Of a stretch of DNA of 64,000 nucleotides, positions 1-13,600 are shown one piece after another. The stretch's first letter is position 1; each line of letters begins with the position of its first letter. The position numbers and the translations under genes are program-made. Source of the stretch: Gordionus sp. m RMFG-2023 (lineage: Eukaryota; Nematomorpha; Gordioida; Chordodea; Parachordodidae); contig NC_088777.1 in assembly GCF_954871325.1 (NCBI RefSeq), positions 28,435,366 to 28,499,365 on the forward strand. The letters are read 5' to 3'. Below the pieces are notes generated by a model that saw only the letters and a list, made by a program, of their open reading frames with translations, had not been told where the DNA came from and did no database searches.

Positions 1-71
1 AGGGAAAATTCGGGAAATTTCCCGGTAAAATATGAATGTTCCCGGGAAATTTCCCTACCTTTACATCTCTA
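1..71. mobile_element. right end of a hAT-type MITE (partial)
   Basis: The window opens inside a short element with the repeated palindrome GGGAAATTTCCC. It ends in ACATCTCTA, a typical hAT terminus (reverse complement TAGAGATGT). Its end falls where a foldback-family repeat begins, so it looks inserted there. The left half is outside the window. Confidence 0.55.
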
Positions 72-559
72 AAAATAACATCAAAAAAGTTTAATATAAA
101 TATTTTTAAAAAATAATTTAGAAAAAACCAGCACATTTAATAAAAATATAGATAATTTTACAAAATTGATAAAAAAAATTATAAAAGATTTCACCTAAAA
201 GATATTTTATTTATCTAATAAAATTTACTATATAATTCCTCAATAAAAGATATATTTACAAAGAAGATTGTAAAAATCACTAATAAATTATATTAAAAAG
301 AATATTACATTTTTACAATAGCAGCATATTATTAAATAAATTTATAATAAATTTATTTTCATTTCAAAATATAACAATATAATAAAAAAATATTAAATCA
401 TATCATGTTTATTTGTTAATAATAATAAAATATTTACATTAAATATAAATAAAATAAATAAATAATAATTAATGCTAGGCATCGATGCAGAATTTTTGAC
501 TAGTTTATTTTAGCCGATTTTTAGGCTTAGGCGTTGTTTTTAGCCAATACGCAACAGTA
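72..559. repeat. terminal arm of a foldback element (second copy)
   Basis: This stretch matches the right terminal arm of the complete foldback element (14470-15026) for most of its length, in the same orientation, including the AATAATTAATG block and the TTTTTAGGCTTAGG words. It ends in TAGCCAATACGCAACAGTA, a close match to the expected terminus. The rest of the copy is replaced by the MITE end at 1-71 or lies off the window. Confidence 0.75.
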
Positions 560-648
560 GGTAGGAGGTATTTTGATTTAGTCCGAATTTTCGATGCAGG
601 TTACCTTCTGGGTAATAGCGGGATTTTTTAATTTTCCTTTGCAAAAAC

Positions 649-868
649 TAGTGTTAAACGGCTCAATTTGAGCCGATTTTTAAAAACGATTAACTCAATA
701 TTTTATCCATAAAAATATTATGCAAGTCTAAAGATTTTGCTCATAAAGAGCATATAGGATTGAACATCTATTGGTGAAATCTCGAAGCTTAGGCAATATT
801 TTCCTGGCTATAATGTTGAGTTAGCCGTTTTTAAAAATCGGCTCAAATCGAGCCGTTTAACAACACTA
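649..868. mobile_element. 220-bp hAT MITE with intact TSD
   Basis: The element starts TAGTGTTAAACGGCTC and ends GAGCCGTTTAACAACACTA, near-perfect terminal inverted repeats. It is flanked on both sides by the 8-bp duplication GCAAAAAC (641-648, 869-876). An 8-bp TSD and a TAGTG terminus are hAT hallmarks. Inner arms carry TCAATTTGAGCC-type palindromes. No coding capacity. A sister copy is at 49300-49515. Confidence 0.9.
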
Positions 869-920
869 GCAAAAACTCGTCTTTTATGGAATTTTTTTAT
901 TGTTTGATTAGGATTGCAGG

Positions 921-1279
921 GAAGTGATCTACATCAGACCTGATTTACCATGCCTGGCCCGACCCGAAATTATTTTTTAAAAACTTGTTCGGACTGATTC
1001 ATAACGAAACTTTTTGATTTAACCTTAACCTAAAGTTAAATAAAAATTATTTGTACACCCGATCTAGCCCTGTAAAAATAATATTCTGCAAATGGAAAAA
1101 TATTGTCGCCCTGTTACTTGCAAAAATTTTGAAATGTATCAATTTATTTCACAAAATTGAATATTATTATTTTAAAAAATAAAGCCCGAGCCGGTTTTAA
1201 TTTTTTTTAAATATTAGGCCCGACCCGATTTTTTAAAGAATAAGTCCGCTCTGGCCGGACTGGGCTTTGCAGATCTCTA
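921..1279. mobile_element. GC-patched hAT-like MITE (TGCAGATCTCTA family)
   Basis: The left end reads AGTGATCTACA and the right end TGCAGATCTCTA, an inverted pair. GC-rich words (GCCCGACCCG, CGGCCGGACTGGGC) stand near both ends of an AT-rich core. It resembles the element at 45099-45451. No clear target duplication remains. Confidence 0.6.
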
Positions 1280-1474
1280 CTATGGGGTACTAAGGATGGT
1301 AATATTTTTAAAACCAAAAAAAGATAATTTTTTTAGAAGTTTGATTTGATATTTTTTTTAATATTCCATATTCATCCATTTATAAAAATGTAATTACAAT
1401 ACTTCATTTCATCAGAACATTCTATTTTGAACTTGATTATATATATTCTTTGTTTTTCATTTTAATCGAAATAG

Positions 1475-1601
1475 GATACATACTTTTTGAGCGCTAGCGA
1501 ATGCGTGATAGCTGCGTCTAACCAAAATTTGAACCCGAATATATGTAGACTTTCAACCAATAACGTTTATGGGTCCAAATTCTTTACCGTGATAGTAACA
1601 G
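1475..1601 (+). CDS. NPLOC4: NPLOC4 exon a
   Basis: The acceptor AATAG precedes GATACATAC. The exon encodes DTYFLSASECVIAAS through YGSKFFTVIVTG and ends in phase 1 at a GTAAAA donor. It matches the metazoan Npl4 segment reading DTYFLSSEEC. An ATG-based reading starting at 1487 would drop the first conserved residues, so the splice acceptor is preferred. Confidence 0.9.
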
Positions 1602-4600
1602 GTAAAATAGATAAATGTTATAACCTTATAGTTTTCAGGAATTATTCTTCCATTTATTTTTTCTTCTGCAATTAAACCTTATTATAATTTATTACTATCA
1701 CATATTAAAAGCTTAAAAAAATTAAAATTTTCTAGGAGATGAAAATGAATCTATTCATTTTGAAGGTTACCAGGTGAGCGAACAGTGTTGTGCTTTGGTA
1801 AGGGATGGCTGCTTGCTGCCGACCAAAGAGTGTCCGGAATTGGCATTTGTCAAGCCTTCCACTAACATTCAATACGTGCCTGACGTATTCTACAAGGTAA
1901 ATATCACAATACAAGTTAATGAAATTTTTTTTGAAAAAGACAAAAAAAAGTTAATATATAAGATAACAAGAGAATAGACGGAATAAAAAAATAAAAGAAA
2001 TAATTATTAAAGAGAAAAACGAAAGATATGAAAAAGATAATGAATGAAGAAAAGAAAGAAATAAATGATTTTTTTAAAAAACAAGAAATAAAGTTTTCAA
2101 CATTTATTTATAAGATAAAATTATATTTTTTTTATACAGACCAAGGATGAATACGGTAATGAAGTAACCCAACAAGCTGGCACTTTTCCCGTCGAATTTG
2201 CTATAATTAACGTTCCAGCCTCTCATCCTCTTCAACCTGTCTATACTTTCAATTCTGACCACAATATTCCACCTTTTCCTTTGGAAAATAGGATTAAATA
2301 TACGGATGATAATCAAGTAGGTTTTCATAATAAATTTTATGAAAGGAATCCCGGAAAAAAACCTGACCAAAAAACTTTCAAAAAAAATCTTTAATATAAT
2401 TGCAACAAAATATACTATCTTGAATATAATGGGAAAAACATTTTTATAATGACTATTTGTGATTGGATTGAAATAACAAATTTAAAAAATAAGTAGACAT
2501 TAAAAAATTTTTTAATAATATTTTATTTTATTATATATTAATTAAAAAGTCAAACATTTTTTGTTATATTAGGATCTTTATTTTCAAATTCAATATTAAA
2601 AAGAATAACATAAGAAAAAATTTTGATTATTAATATTAAAAATATACATACCATATCATAAAAATTATAAACAAAATTTAAAAAGATTATAGAAATAAAT
2701 ATTTAAGATACGCCGTGGGCCTTAATGACCTATGTATAGATGTACAGTTCGATCGGGTCGCAAGTAGAAATCGTCTTTTGGAACGCCTGTGTAATAATTG
2801 TTTTAAATTTGTAGAGTTCTGAACCAGAGACCGTCATGGGGCTAGCCCATAGGTTCCTAATATTATATTTTCTATCGGTCCCAGGCCGGGCTAAGGTTTT
2901 TGGTTTTTTTTTAATAGGCATGGGCCTAAACTTTTTATTTAAATTAAGCTTATTTAAGACATTCGGTTAACTTAAAAAAAATATAGCAATATTTTTCTTC
3001 TAATAATAATAAATTTCAGTTTTGCTAACAAAATGGTCGCCTAAATATACATAAATATTTATTTTCATTAAATACAATAAATTAAGTAAATGGATATGAG
3101 CTTGGGTCGGGCATGGGGAAATTTTTTGGAACTTACTTTAGGTCCGGCTTGGGTATTTTATTAAATATTAAATATGGGCCGGACCTGGGCCTTATAAATT
3201 TTTTTTACTGCGGACCTGGAGTGGGCTTGATTAAAAGGTCTCTGTTCTGAGGCACATAGGTTCAACATTTTTCCTAGCCCGTAGAAAATCGGAACTTAAA
3301 AACATAAAATTCCAAACCAATTTTTTCTGATTTTTGTATTATTTTATTATTAGAATTATAAAATTATACCTTTTCTATAAAAGTATTTTTAAATTAAATA
3401 ACAATGAAAATTTTGTCCATTCCAGATCCCTCCTTATTAGCAATATATTTATAGTTCAGAACAAGGTTTTAAATATTTAATATGCTTATATATTTAATAA
3501 TAGTATAGAACAAATGTTGCAAGATATTTTAAACAATCTTTTTTATTTAAAATTTATTTTAACTCTAAATGAAAAGAAAACTATCGCAAAAATATTATAA
3601 AAAATTGTTGTCAATAATTTAATTCAGTTCTTATAATAAAATATATAAATTATTTTGTGATAATTGCCGAGCGTATCTGTTTCCCGATGTCCTGATAAAT
3701 TAACCGTAATATTAGACACGATATTAATATCGCATAAATTATACTTAATATGGATTGTATTGTAACACAACAGAAATTTGGTAAATTTCCCTAGAAAATT
3801 CAAATTTACCCTATAGTTTTTCCAATTTTCAAAATATATTTTTTGATCAAATAATCACGATTTTATTATATTTTACTAAAATATTTTTCCCTCCTAGTTC
3901 ATAATTATTTTTTGTTTTTTTACGTATACATCATTCTCCATACCATAATAATAGCTCGACTCAAGTAATGTTCATTTGAAAATTATTTACTTAGCAGAAA
4001 TATATTTAATTAAAATATGTAATAACTGAAGTAACAAGTAAGAATAGGGATTAAACTAATAATTATTCCATCTTATTTGCAATTTTGGATATTAAATTTT
4101 GCAAGATACTTTACTAAATTAATTACCTAGCCTAGAAAAAATATTTATAATTATATGAAATTTATAATAATATAAGAAATCTTAAAGATAATTTAGACTG
4201 ATGAAATCAATTAATTATTCTAAAAAAACCATACAAGTCAAACAAAACAATTTAATGAAATTGATAGTGTATCATCTGTAAAGCAAAGTAAACTAGATAT
4301 TGAATTTCAAAAGTAATCTTTGTCAAATTATTCAATTTCCATAACTCAATATGTGTATTGGGAAAAATTATTTCACTCTTTAATCCTTTCCGGCGCGAAA
4401 GATAATTTTTTATTTTTGTTAAAGTAAAAAGTTTTGCTATATAAACATTATATTACTTATGGATTAAAGAGATATATTTAAATTTAATATTTTATAAGTA
4501 GTTTCCAATTCATATTATCCTGCTTGGAGGGGTTAGAACCTGCATTTAAAATGTCTTCAAGATATTTTAAACTGTGAATGAAAAAAAGATTAAAAATACA

Positions 4601-7600
4601 GTAATGGAAAGATTGGATAAGAATGAAAATTTGACCCTCATTAGTAATAGGTGGACAACGGAATGCAAAATTTTATAGCAATCTCAAGCCCCATATTTTG
4701 TAAATTAATTGAAACAGGGACTAATACGCTATTTATTAAGATAATTGAAGAATTAGGACACACAAAAATTAACACCGTATTAACTGATGATGCAAGTAAT
4801 ATGAAGAAGGCATGGACACTTCTAAGAAATAAATACCAACTATCGAATGCATCGGGTGTTCTGCTTATGGAAATTTGCTTTCATATGATACAACAAATAA
4901 AATATGTCCAAATCAAATTTTACCAGGAAAGGCCAAAAGTAGTTTAAAATAAGTAGGAAAAACAACTAATTAGAGATAAAAATAGGACTGTTTCCTTAAA
5001 GTTGCCTAGCTCAACTTTTTGGGCAAGTATAGTTTTGAGGATTAATATCCTGTTAAAAAATATATTTTCCAAGAAATGACCAGAGTTATTAAAGGCTACT
5101 TTTAAAAGTAGCGCGCTACCGCTATCCCTATTTGAAAAAGTAGCGCGCTATTAGCTACTATTTTTTAAAAGTAGCTTTAGCTACTTCCTAAAGCTACTTT
5201 TTAAAATTTAGAAACAAATTTGTATTTTTTGCTTATAATGTTATTGTATAGTAAATATATAAAAATCAACATTTATAAATATTAAAATATAGTTAGTTTT
5301 GATTATAAAAAAATTATGTAATAAAAATAAATATTTATGGTAATTTATTGCATTTTATAAGTTTTTACCTTCTGTTATGTGCCCAACTATCTGCCGTGGT
5401 ACATATATATGATATCTCTGATAACTCTACTAATAGAGCACTTTCATCACTTTAAAGTAGTGTTGTAAGAAGTTCGTTTTTTTGAAAAAAATGATGAACG
5501 GCGTTCCTTTTATTTTTGACAAACTTTAAACGTGAACGCGTTTCTTTTTTATTACTAACGCGTTCGAATTTAACGTTCGTTCAATTTTAAAAATATTTTT
5601 ATTTTTATTTATTTGAAAAATTTAATATTTCCGATAATCAGCTGTGTATTTCCTTTTCACATTTCAATTTTTTTAACACATAGTTTATTAATTTGAATAT
5701 TATTGTTTATATTTTAATTTAATAGATTAGCATAAACATGGATATTATTATTTAATCCTCATCATCTGATTCTGAAAATCCAAAATCAGATGAATTATCA
5801 TTACTATGGCCAAATTTGATAAATGTTTTACATTAACATCCTATATTGAAGGAACTAATCCAATGCTTACCAAGTGTAAAATGTGGCCAAAAAGTATTGT
5901 CAAAAAATCTTCAGGTTCCAATTTAAAACGACATTTGATTTTAATATTAATTATTTGATTTTATATGATATAACTAAGTTAAATCATTAATTTTGAAGAA
6001 ATAATGCATTTGGGATATTTGACCCCAACAATAATGATAGTTATTTTAAAATTAAAAAATTTGTGGCCTCAAATATGGTCAATCATTGATAGACGCCGTA
6101 TTAAATGGGATTAATAAAAGGTATTAAACCTTACACTCTCAATTAATTACATAAATTTTATTTTTTTTAAAGATTTGAACATATATTAAGGATCAATATA
6201 TTCTTTCTGCAATTATACATCCAGCATTCAAACTTCAATGGCCATAGATAAAACTTCCACAGAACGAGCCTATTAAAAATAAACTTATAGCGTTATTGAA
6301 AAAAATGCTTTGAAAACCCTAAAGAACTGTTAATTTCGAGATATTCTTTTTTTGGCAAGAGTAGAGAATGGATTCGAGGAGGATAACTTATCTCAATTTT
6401 TTGCAAATAACAAAACAATATGTTTTTAATTAATTCTCCACATTAAAAGAGCTGTTTATTAAGTATTGTTGTGTTTTAACTAATTTATAATAGTTATTAT
6501 ATTATGTCTTTGTTCCAGTGATATGTTTTTATATTACCATTTATATTTTTATTTTCTTTATTCAATTAGAAGTGATGTGTTTTTTTCTTCTCATTATCAT
6601 GTATATCTTCTTTTTTTTCCTTTGTTCACGTATACCAAGCTTGTTTTGATTTCATCCTCAAAACTGGTTCTAGCCAGTTTTCGAGATGGGCTTGCATTAT
6701 TAACATTCTTTTTTTTATTATTTTAATAAAGACCACGAAAAATGAAATTCGCGATTGTGAAATTTATATACATTATTTTTTTGATTAATTATTGGATGAG
6801 TTTGATTTTTTTTTACTTTTGCTTTGTAACTTCGACTTTAATAAACTTTGAAAATATTATTTCCACTACGTTGTCCGAGTGATTCCATGACAAAATCGAT
6901 AAAACCCGGCCCCCTGGATCCCGTCATCGACCATCCCGGACCCCCGATCACGGACTGTATTTTTCCCAATCTGTCGGAGGGACCCATCGGTCCAAACTCA
7001 ACAAGTATAATACCGCAATCCCCTCATCTGCCCCTGTAGAGCGCGTTTTTAAGCTAATGCCGTATTAACTGCCAAGTGTTCCTGTCTATTAGATAAATAT
7101 TTTGAAAACAATTGTTATTAAAATTTAATAAGAAAATTTTTTTTAAAATAAAAATATCTTTTTATTCGCTATATTATATTTTATTTATAATCATATTATC
7201 AAAATAAAACTATATTATTTTTTAACATGGCTAAAATATATTGTATTAAAAAATATAAGACATTTATTTATATTAAATTTAATTTTAAAAAAATTTATCA
7301 TAAAATTTTGAACGGTTTTATGAACGTGAACGCGTTCGATTTTTGTCCATGAACGCGAACGCGTAGAAATGTTTATAGCACTACTTTAAAGTTATCTGCT
7401 ATTTTACTCATTAGTGTCTGGCGACATAAAATTGTTGTACCAGGGAATAGAGTTTTGTAAATGATGGATTATCAACCAAGGAACTATATCAATTATAAAA
7501 TCAACAATAACTTTATCAGCCAATTTCTGAGAAATATTGGCATTTGTATTATTAATTTATTTGGTTTGGAATTGAATTAGTCTTTTTGGATGTAGAGTCG

Positions 7601-10600
7601 CCTATACCAAAATTATTTAGATATTTCTCCATTTCCTTAAAACTATTATAAAATAAATACTACTTGAATGTAAAAATGACAATTTACCTTTAGGTGTTTC
7701 TGGAGGTTATAACTGGATTGATTTGAGGAAATATTTTTTTTACATTTTAAACAAATAAATAGCCAGTTTTGGTTTTTATATTTATTTTAAAAAAAATTCA
7801 AATCTAGGGAATGAGAAATTTGTATTATAGCTATTAAGAACATTTTCTTCCCTGGTATCTTCCATTACATTAATATCATTGTCTGAATCACTTTCAACGA
7901 TTTGGATATCCCTAGGCGATGACATTTTAAATTATTAACACGTGATTTAGGTTTATAATACAAATGAAAATATAAATTACAAATTGAAAATAAATTTCAA
8001 AATTAAATAATAAATCATAAAAATTATAGTTAATTATGATATTATATTTAAATTTTCATATTTATACTTATCATCATTATATTTTTTAAAAGTAGCTAAG
8101 TAGCGCGCTAAAAAAATAAATAATTACAAAAAAAGTAACCGCTACTAGCTATAACTACCAAAAAAGATAGCGCGCTACTTTAACAAATCTGGAAATGACA
8201 ATACTTTATATTTTTATTGATAGAGATAAGAGACTTACTCTTCTTGATAATGAAGGTTTTTTTAAAAAAAAAAGTATACGCTATACACATTACAAATTCA
8301 CTGACTCGGTGGAAAGGCTAAATACCTTTTAGTTTAGTAACAACCTCACTTTAATAAAAAATTATGTTGATAATATTCAATATTTTATTAGGTTTATTTT
8401 TTCAATCAAATCAATATCGAAAAAATTAATGGTCCTCATATGGAAATATTCTTCGAAATCTCGAAATAGGTTAAAAATTGATAAGGTAATGAAATTGCTT
8501 TTTATAGGAGCAAATCTCTAGCTTATGGGCTAAATGAAAATTGCTCGATTCTAAATGTTTTATCTCTGACCTGGAATTATTTTCATTTTCAAACGAAGAT
8601 AACGAACAAATTTAATGAAATTATATCATACTTGTTTAAATAATATGTTAATGTTTTCTAAACATGAAAAAAAATCAATATTTATCTATAAAATATTTTA
8701 TAGAAGGAAATAGTTTTTTTATTTCCCATGTTTTCTCCAAATTTACCTAATTATAGCTTTTCGAGAAATTGATATCCCTAATTTAGTCATTTACTAATTA
8801 TTTATATTTCTCTATGATACACTGCATTCTTTTATAAAAACGCAAAAAAATTAACACCCCCCCCCTCCCTGCGGATGTGGGTGTCCTACTTTTTTTCTGA
8901 TATAATATCCAATTAAAATTTATCAACAAATAGTCACCTTAAAAATGTTTTCTCTAACTTATTCGATTTAGTTTAAAATTTATTCATTTATAATAATGAT
9001 AGATAAAAAAAATTTTTTAAATATTTAAAAACAATAAAATTTAACCAAAAATGAAAATATTTTTTGTTTCATGATTAATTATATATATTCTCTTTAATAA
9101 TAATCGTTTTTTTTATTTAGCGCAGATTTTTTTCCGTCATTTTTCTTTTCATTAAGGTTTTTTTCTCCGTAGACTTTATTTCTGGAAGCGGTCTAGTTTT
9201 TTTCTACAGGTTATTTTTCCCATTACCTATGAAAAAGTGGAAATGGGGAAAGAATAAAGCAACGTAATTAAAGTATTTTTTTTAATGTTTTTTCATAATT
9301 GAAATTTAGACATTCTATTCGTTCGCGCACCATGTCAAGCCTTACTTGAACGACAAAACGAAGCTCATGAAAAGCCTAAACGATTTTCATTTACTCATAT
9401 TTTTGGCTAATATGGATATTTTGCCCATGAGAGTAATTTTCCTTTTAGTTTAGAAAATACATTCATAGATTCCCCCTTTTCTTTTTTGCTTATATCATGT
9501 TTGCTATATATTCGGTAAGTGGGTCGCTCTCAAGCCATAATAAAGAAATATTTTATATATTTTCTGAAAAAATTTTTACGAGAAGAAGGGGCATGTTTTT
9601 TGATATTTTAAAGTTACAATGAGATTTCCAGGATTTCGTTATAATGGCTATCTCATTAATGTCACCAACACTTTATAGTCTCCCTGTATAATGAACCTTC
9701 TAATGGACCGTTATCTTAAAAAAAGAGCAATTGTTCTTATAATTTTTTTATTTTAGGATGATAATATAACCATAATACCCACTTTCTAATATTTTTTAAA
9801 GAAAAAATATTATGTTTTAATATGGCGATATAGCTAGGTACTCACCTAATATTATTATCACAGATTTACTAAAATAAAATTTATCTAGAAGTGCAAAATA
9901 TATTTTTTTTACTCTATATGTAAATTTTAAAAAATAATCAAATTCTTTTTACAAGGTCCGTGAAGTTGGCGGAACGACTTGAGGATCAAATTCCCAAACT
10001 TATGCCAATATATAGAGTCTTAATTGATCTTCAAACTTGACACCGGCGAAATCAAATCTTACTGAGTTATAAGCAAAATAAGGGAAGTGTGGAATTCTGA
10101 AGCTGACGGAAAGCTCGAAGATATATTACCAAAACTTTTACCATTATTCTGTTAATTTATCCTAATTGATATTCAGGACACCAGCAAAATTAACCGTTAG
10201 TGAATTACAAGTAAAACGTTTGGCACTTTTCCAAAACCGAAAATAAGAGAGATCATATTCTGAAACTTGTCCATTATTTAATACTAAATTTGTGATTTAA
10301 TATTCTCCAAACCGGATACCTGTAGCACTAACCATTACGGAGATGCATCTATTTAAAAGATTGAAGTTGGCGAAATGACTTGAAAAAAGTGTGAATCAAA
10401 TTCTGAAACTCATGCCTTGTGTAACTCGTCCTTAGAATCATTAAACCATATACCGGTAAAATTAACCGTTCATAAGTTATAAGCAAAATAGAAAGGTGTT
10501 AGCACTTTGTCAAAATCTAAAATAAAGCAATCTTTTCTAGTTCGGGCAAATAGGTAGTGCCTTAATTGATCCTCAGTTTTCACAAAAATCGATTATAACA

Positions 10601-13600
10601 AAAATAAGATTCGCCTTAATATTCTCCAAACCGAATTCGGTTACACTAACCGTTACTGAGTTATAGCATTTTAAACTTGTAAAAAAGCGAAAAGTTGTCG
10701 GAATGACTTGAAGGATCAAATTCTAAATTTATACAACTGAATAGCCCTTTAATTGTTCTCCAACCTGGACACCGGCGGAATTAACTCTTACTGAGTTAAG
10801 CAAAATAAGAAATTTTTGACACTTTGCTAAAACTTAAAATGAATGCAATCATTTTCCCGTTTTGGCAATTATTTAGTGCTTTATTTGATCCTCTGTATTC
10901 TTTAAACAGATTGTTGTCAAAAATTAATCGGAAGTGAGTCATCAGCAAAATAAGAAGAGTGTGAATTTTGAAGCTGGCGGAACGACTAGAGGATCAATTA
11001 TCGAAATCTATACGATTGTGTGATCCTAATTATTTTGGATGAAATATTTTTAAAATTTATTTATCATATTTTATAAAGCAATATATCCATAATTAAGAAA
11101 TATCTATGTTATGGTAAAATTTAAATTAATTAGTCATTTAATAATAAAAAAAGACTTTTATATCAACAAAAAAAGGAAGGTTAGTTTTACTATATAATAT
11201 TTTAAAAATATTTTAATTTATAGAATGATATGGATAAACTGTTATTAGCGCTTAAAAACAAAGATCTAGCTATGTTTGAAGAGTGGTGCAATTTGGATAA
11301 TTGGCTAACCCTTCAAAAATTGATTGAAATGGAAGGTTACTTAAAAATTTCTATTTTTTGGAAATAGGGTTGGCAGTAGTGTTGCGTAATCGGCTAAAAA
11401 CTACGCCTAAGCTTAATAAGGCTAAGCCTAAAAATCGGCTAAACCTAATTAGGCTAAGCCTAAAAATCGGCTAAGCCTATATAAATCTGCTAAAATTAAA
11501 TTAGTCAAAATTCTGCATCGATGCTTAGTATTAATTATTATTTATTTATTTTATTTATATTTAATGCAAATATTTTATTATTATCAACAAATAAACATGA
11601 TATGATTTAATATTTTTTATTTATATTATTATATTTTGAAATGAAAATAAATTTATTTATTTGATGTTTTTTCAATAAAAAAAATAATATGCTGCTATAT
11701 TGTAAAATTGTAATATTCTTTTTATTATAATTTATTAGTGATTTTCACAATCTTTTATTGAGGAATTATATTGTAAATTTTATTAGATAAATAAACAATC
11801 TTTTAGGTGAAATCTTTTATCATTTTTTTAAAATTATCTATTTATTATTAAATGAGGTGGATTTTATGAAACTTTTTTGATGTTATTTTGTATGATCTTT
11901 TTAAGGATAATATTTTAATGTGACAATTGTCATAATCGTTCTTTTATAAGTTTTTTGAATTTTTTTGAAGAAAGTATGTTAAAATAAGTATTAATAACAT
12001 GTGTAAATATAAATTTAGTGAAGATGTACCAATAAAAAGTGACAATTGTCATAATCGTTATTTTTAAAGTTTTTTGAATTTTTTTGACGAAAATATGTTA
12101 AAATAAGTATTAATAACATGTGTAGATATAAATTTAGTGAAGATGTATAAATGAAAAGTGACAATTGTCATAATCGTTAATTTTAAAGTTTTTTATTTTT
12201 TTTGACGAAAATTTGTTAAAATAAGTATTAATAACATGTGTAAATATAAATTTAGTGAAGATGTACCATAGAAAAGTGACAATTGTCATAATCGTTATTT
12301 TTAAAGTTTTTTGAATTTTTTTGACGAAAATATGTTAAAATAAGTATTGTGTGAATATAAATTTAGTGGAGATGTACCAATGAAAAGTGACAATTGTCAT
12401 AATCGTTATTCTTAAAGTTTTTTGAATTTTTTTGACGAAAATATTTTAAAATAAGTATAGATAACATGTTTAAATAAAAATTTAGTGATGATGTACCCTT
12501 GATAAGCGACAATTGTCATAATCATTATTTTATAAGTTTTTTGATGTTGACGAAAATATGTTAAGAGTAATAATAACATGTTTAAATAAAAATTTAGTGA
12601 AGATGTACCATAGAAAAGTGACAATTGTCATAATCGTTATTTTTAAAATTTCTTTGATGTAAATGGGTAAAAATATAGATTGTAAAATTAAAATTGCCTG
12701 AGTATATGCCATAGAAAAAACATATGGTAATAATAGATTCTTCCCCAAAAACAGGAGCAAATTGGCATTTTATTACATCCGTTCATCGGGTCGGAAATTA
12801 ATATGCAAAATTAATATCATAATATCTAATCCTAATTTAGAAATTATTTTTTTTTTACCAATTTTCACCAGACAATCTTGTTTAAAATTTGGGTAAACAT
12901 TTTTTTCTATTTTAAAATCAATATGAATGCAAGTTAACTATTTTCGTCAAAAAATCAAAAAACTTTTAAAATAACGATTATGACAATTGTCGCTTATCTA
13001 GAGTACATCTTCACTAAATTTTTATTTAAACGTGTTATCAATACTTATTTTAAAATATCTTTGTCAATAAAATTTCAAAAAACTTTAAAAAGAACGATTA
13101 TGACAAATGTCACTTTTCATTGGTACATCTTCACTAAATTTATATTTACACATGTTATTAATACTTATTTAGTCAAAAAATATCAAAAATAACAATTATG
13201 ATAATTGTCACTTTTCATTGGTACATCTTCACTAAATTTATATTTACACATGTTATTAATACTTATTTTAACATATTTTCGTCAAAAAAATTCAAAAAAC
13301 TTTAAAAATAACGATTATGACAATTGTCACTTTTGGTACATCTTCACTAAATTTTTATTTAAACATGTTTTTAATACTTATATTAACATATTTTCTTCAA
13401 AAAACTTTAAAAATAACTATTATGACAATTGTCACTTTTCATTGGTACAACTTCAGTAAATTTATATTTACACATGTTATTAATACTTATTTTAACATAT
13501 TTTCGTCAAAAAAATTCAAAAAAATTGAAAAATAACGATTATGACAATTGTCACTTTTCTATGGTACATCTTCACTAAATTTATATTTACACATGTTATT

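Larger units (their letters stand above)
5081..8192 (-). mobile_element. hAT element with GTAGCGCGCTAC subterminal repeats
   Basis: It begins CAGAGTTATTAAAGGC and ends TTTAACAAATCTG, flanked by exact 8-bp duplications GAAATGAC (5073-5080, 8193-8200). Each end carries several copies of the palindrome AGCGCGCT inside AGTAGCGCGCTAC. The inside is largely occupied by a second hAT (5458-7383). Remaining coding sequence is on the - strand (7400-7925), with a BED-finger-like stretch CKKNISSNQSSYNLQKHL. It is inserted in the older hAT remnant at 4540-8530. Confidence 0.92.
4540..8530 (+). pseudogene. decayed hAT transposase remnant, split by a later hAT
   Basis: Coding traces appear on both sides of the insertion at 5081-8192. 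On the left, 4651-5072 has VLTDDASNMKKAWTLLRNKY, the core of the hAT catalytic region (usual form TDNAANM.KAW), preceded by a PHILxK-like segment. On the right, 8201-8400 continues with a low-quality hAT-like frame (IDRDKRLTLLDNEGFF). Several stops and frame changes interrupt it. Its own termini were not found, so the borders are approximate. Confidence 0.6.

Noticed and set aside
1487-1675. Separate small + strand gene
   Set aside because: The conserved part ends at 1601 and begins upstream of the ATG. It is an internal NPLOC4 exon read through into its intron.
2730-2921. Minus-strand open frame with a lysine-rich start
   Set aside because: It crosses a MITE boundary at 2825 and has no family resemblance.
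6848-7039. Proline-rich open frame
   Set aside because: It reads through the GC-headed repeat. The other copy at 42850 does not preserve the frame.
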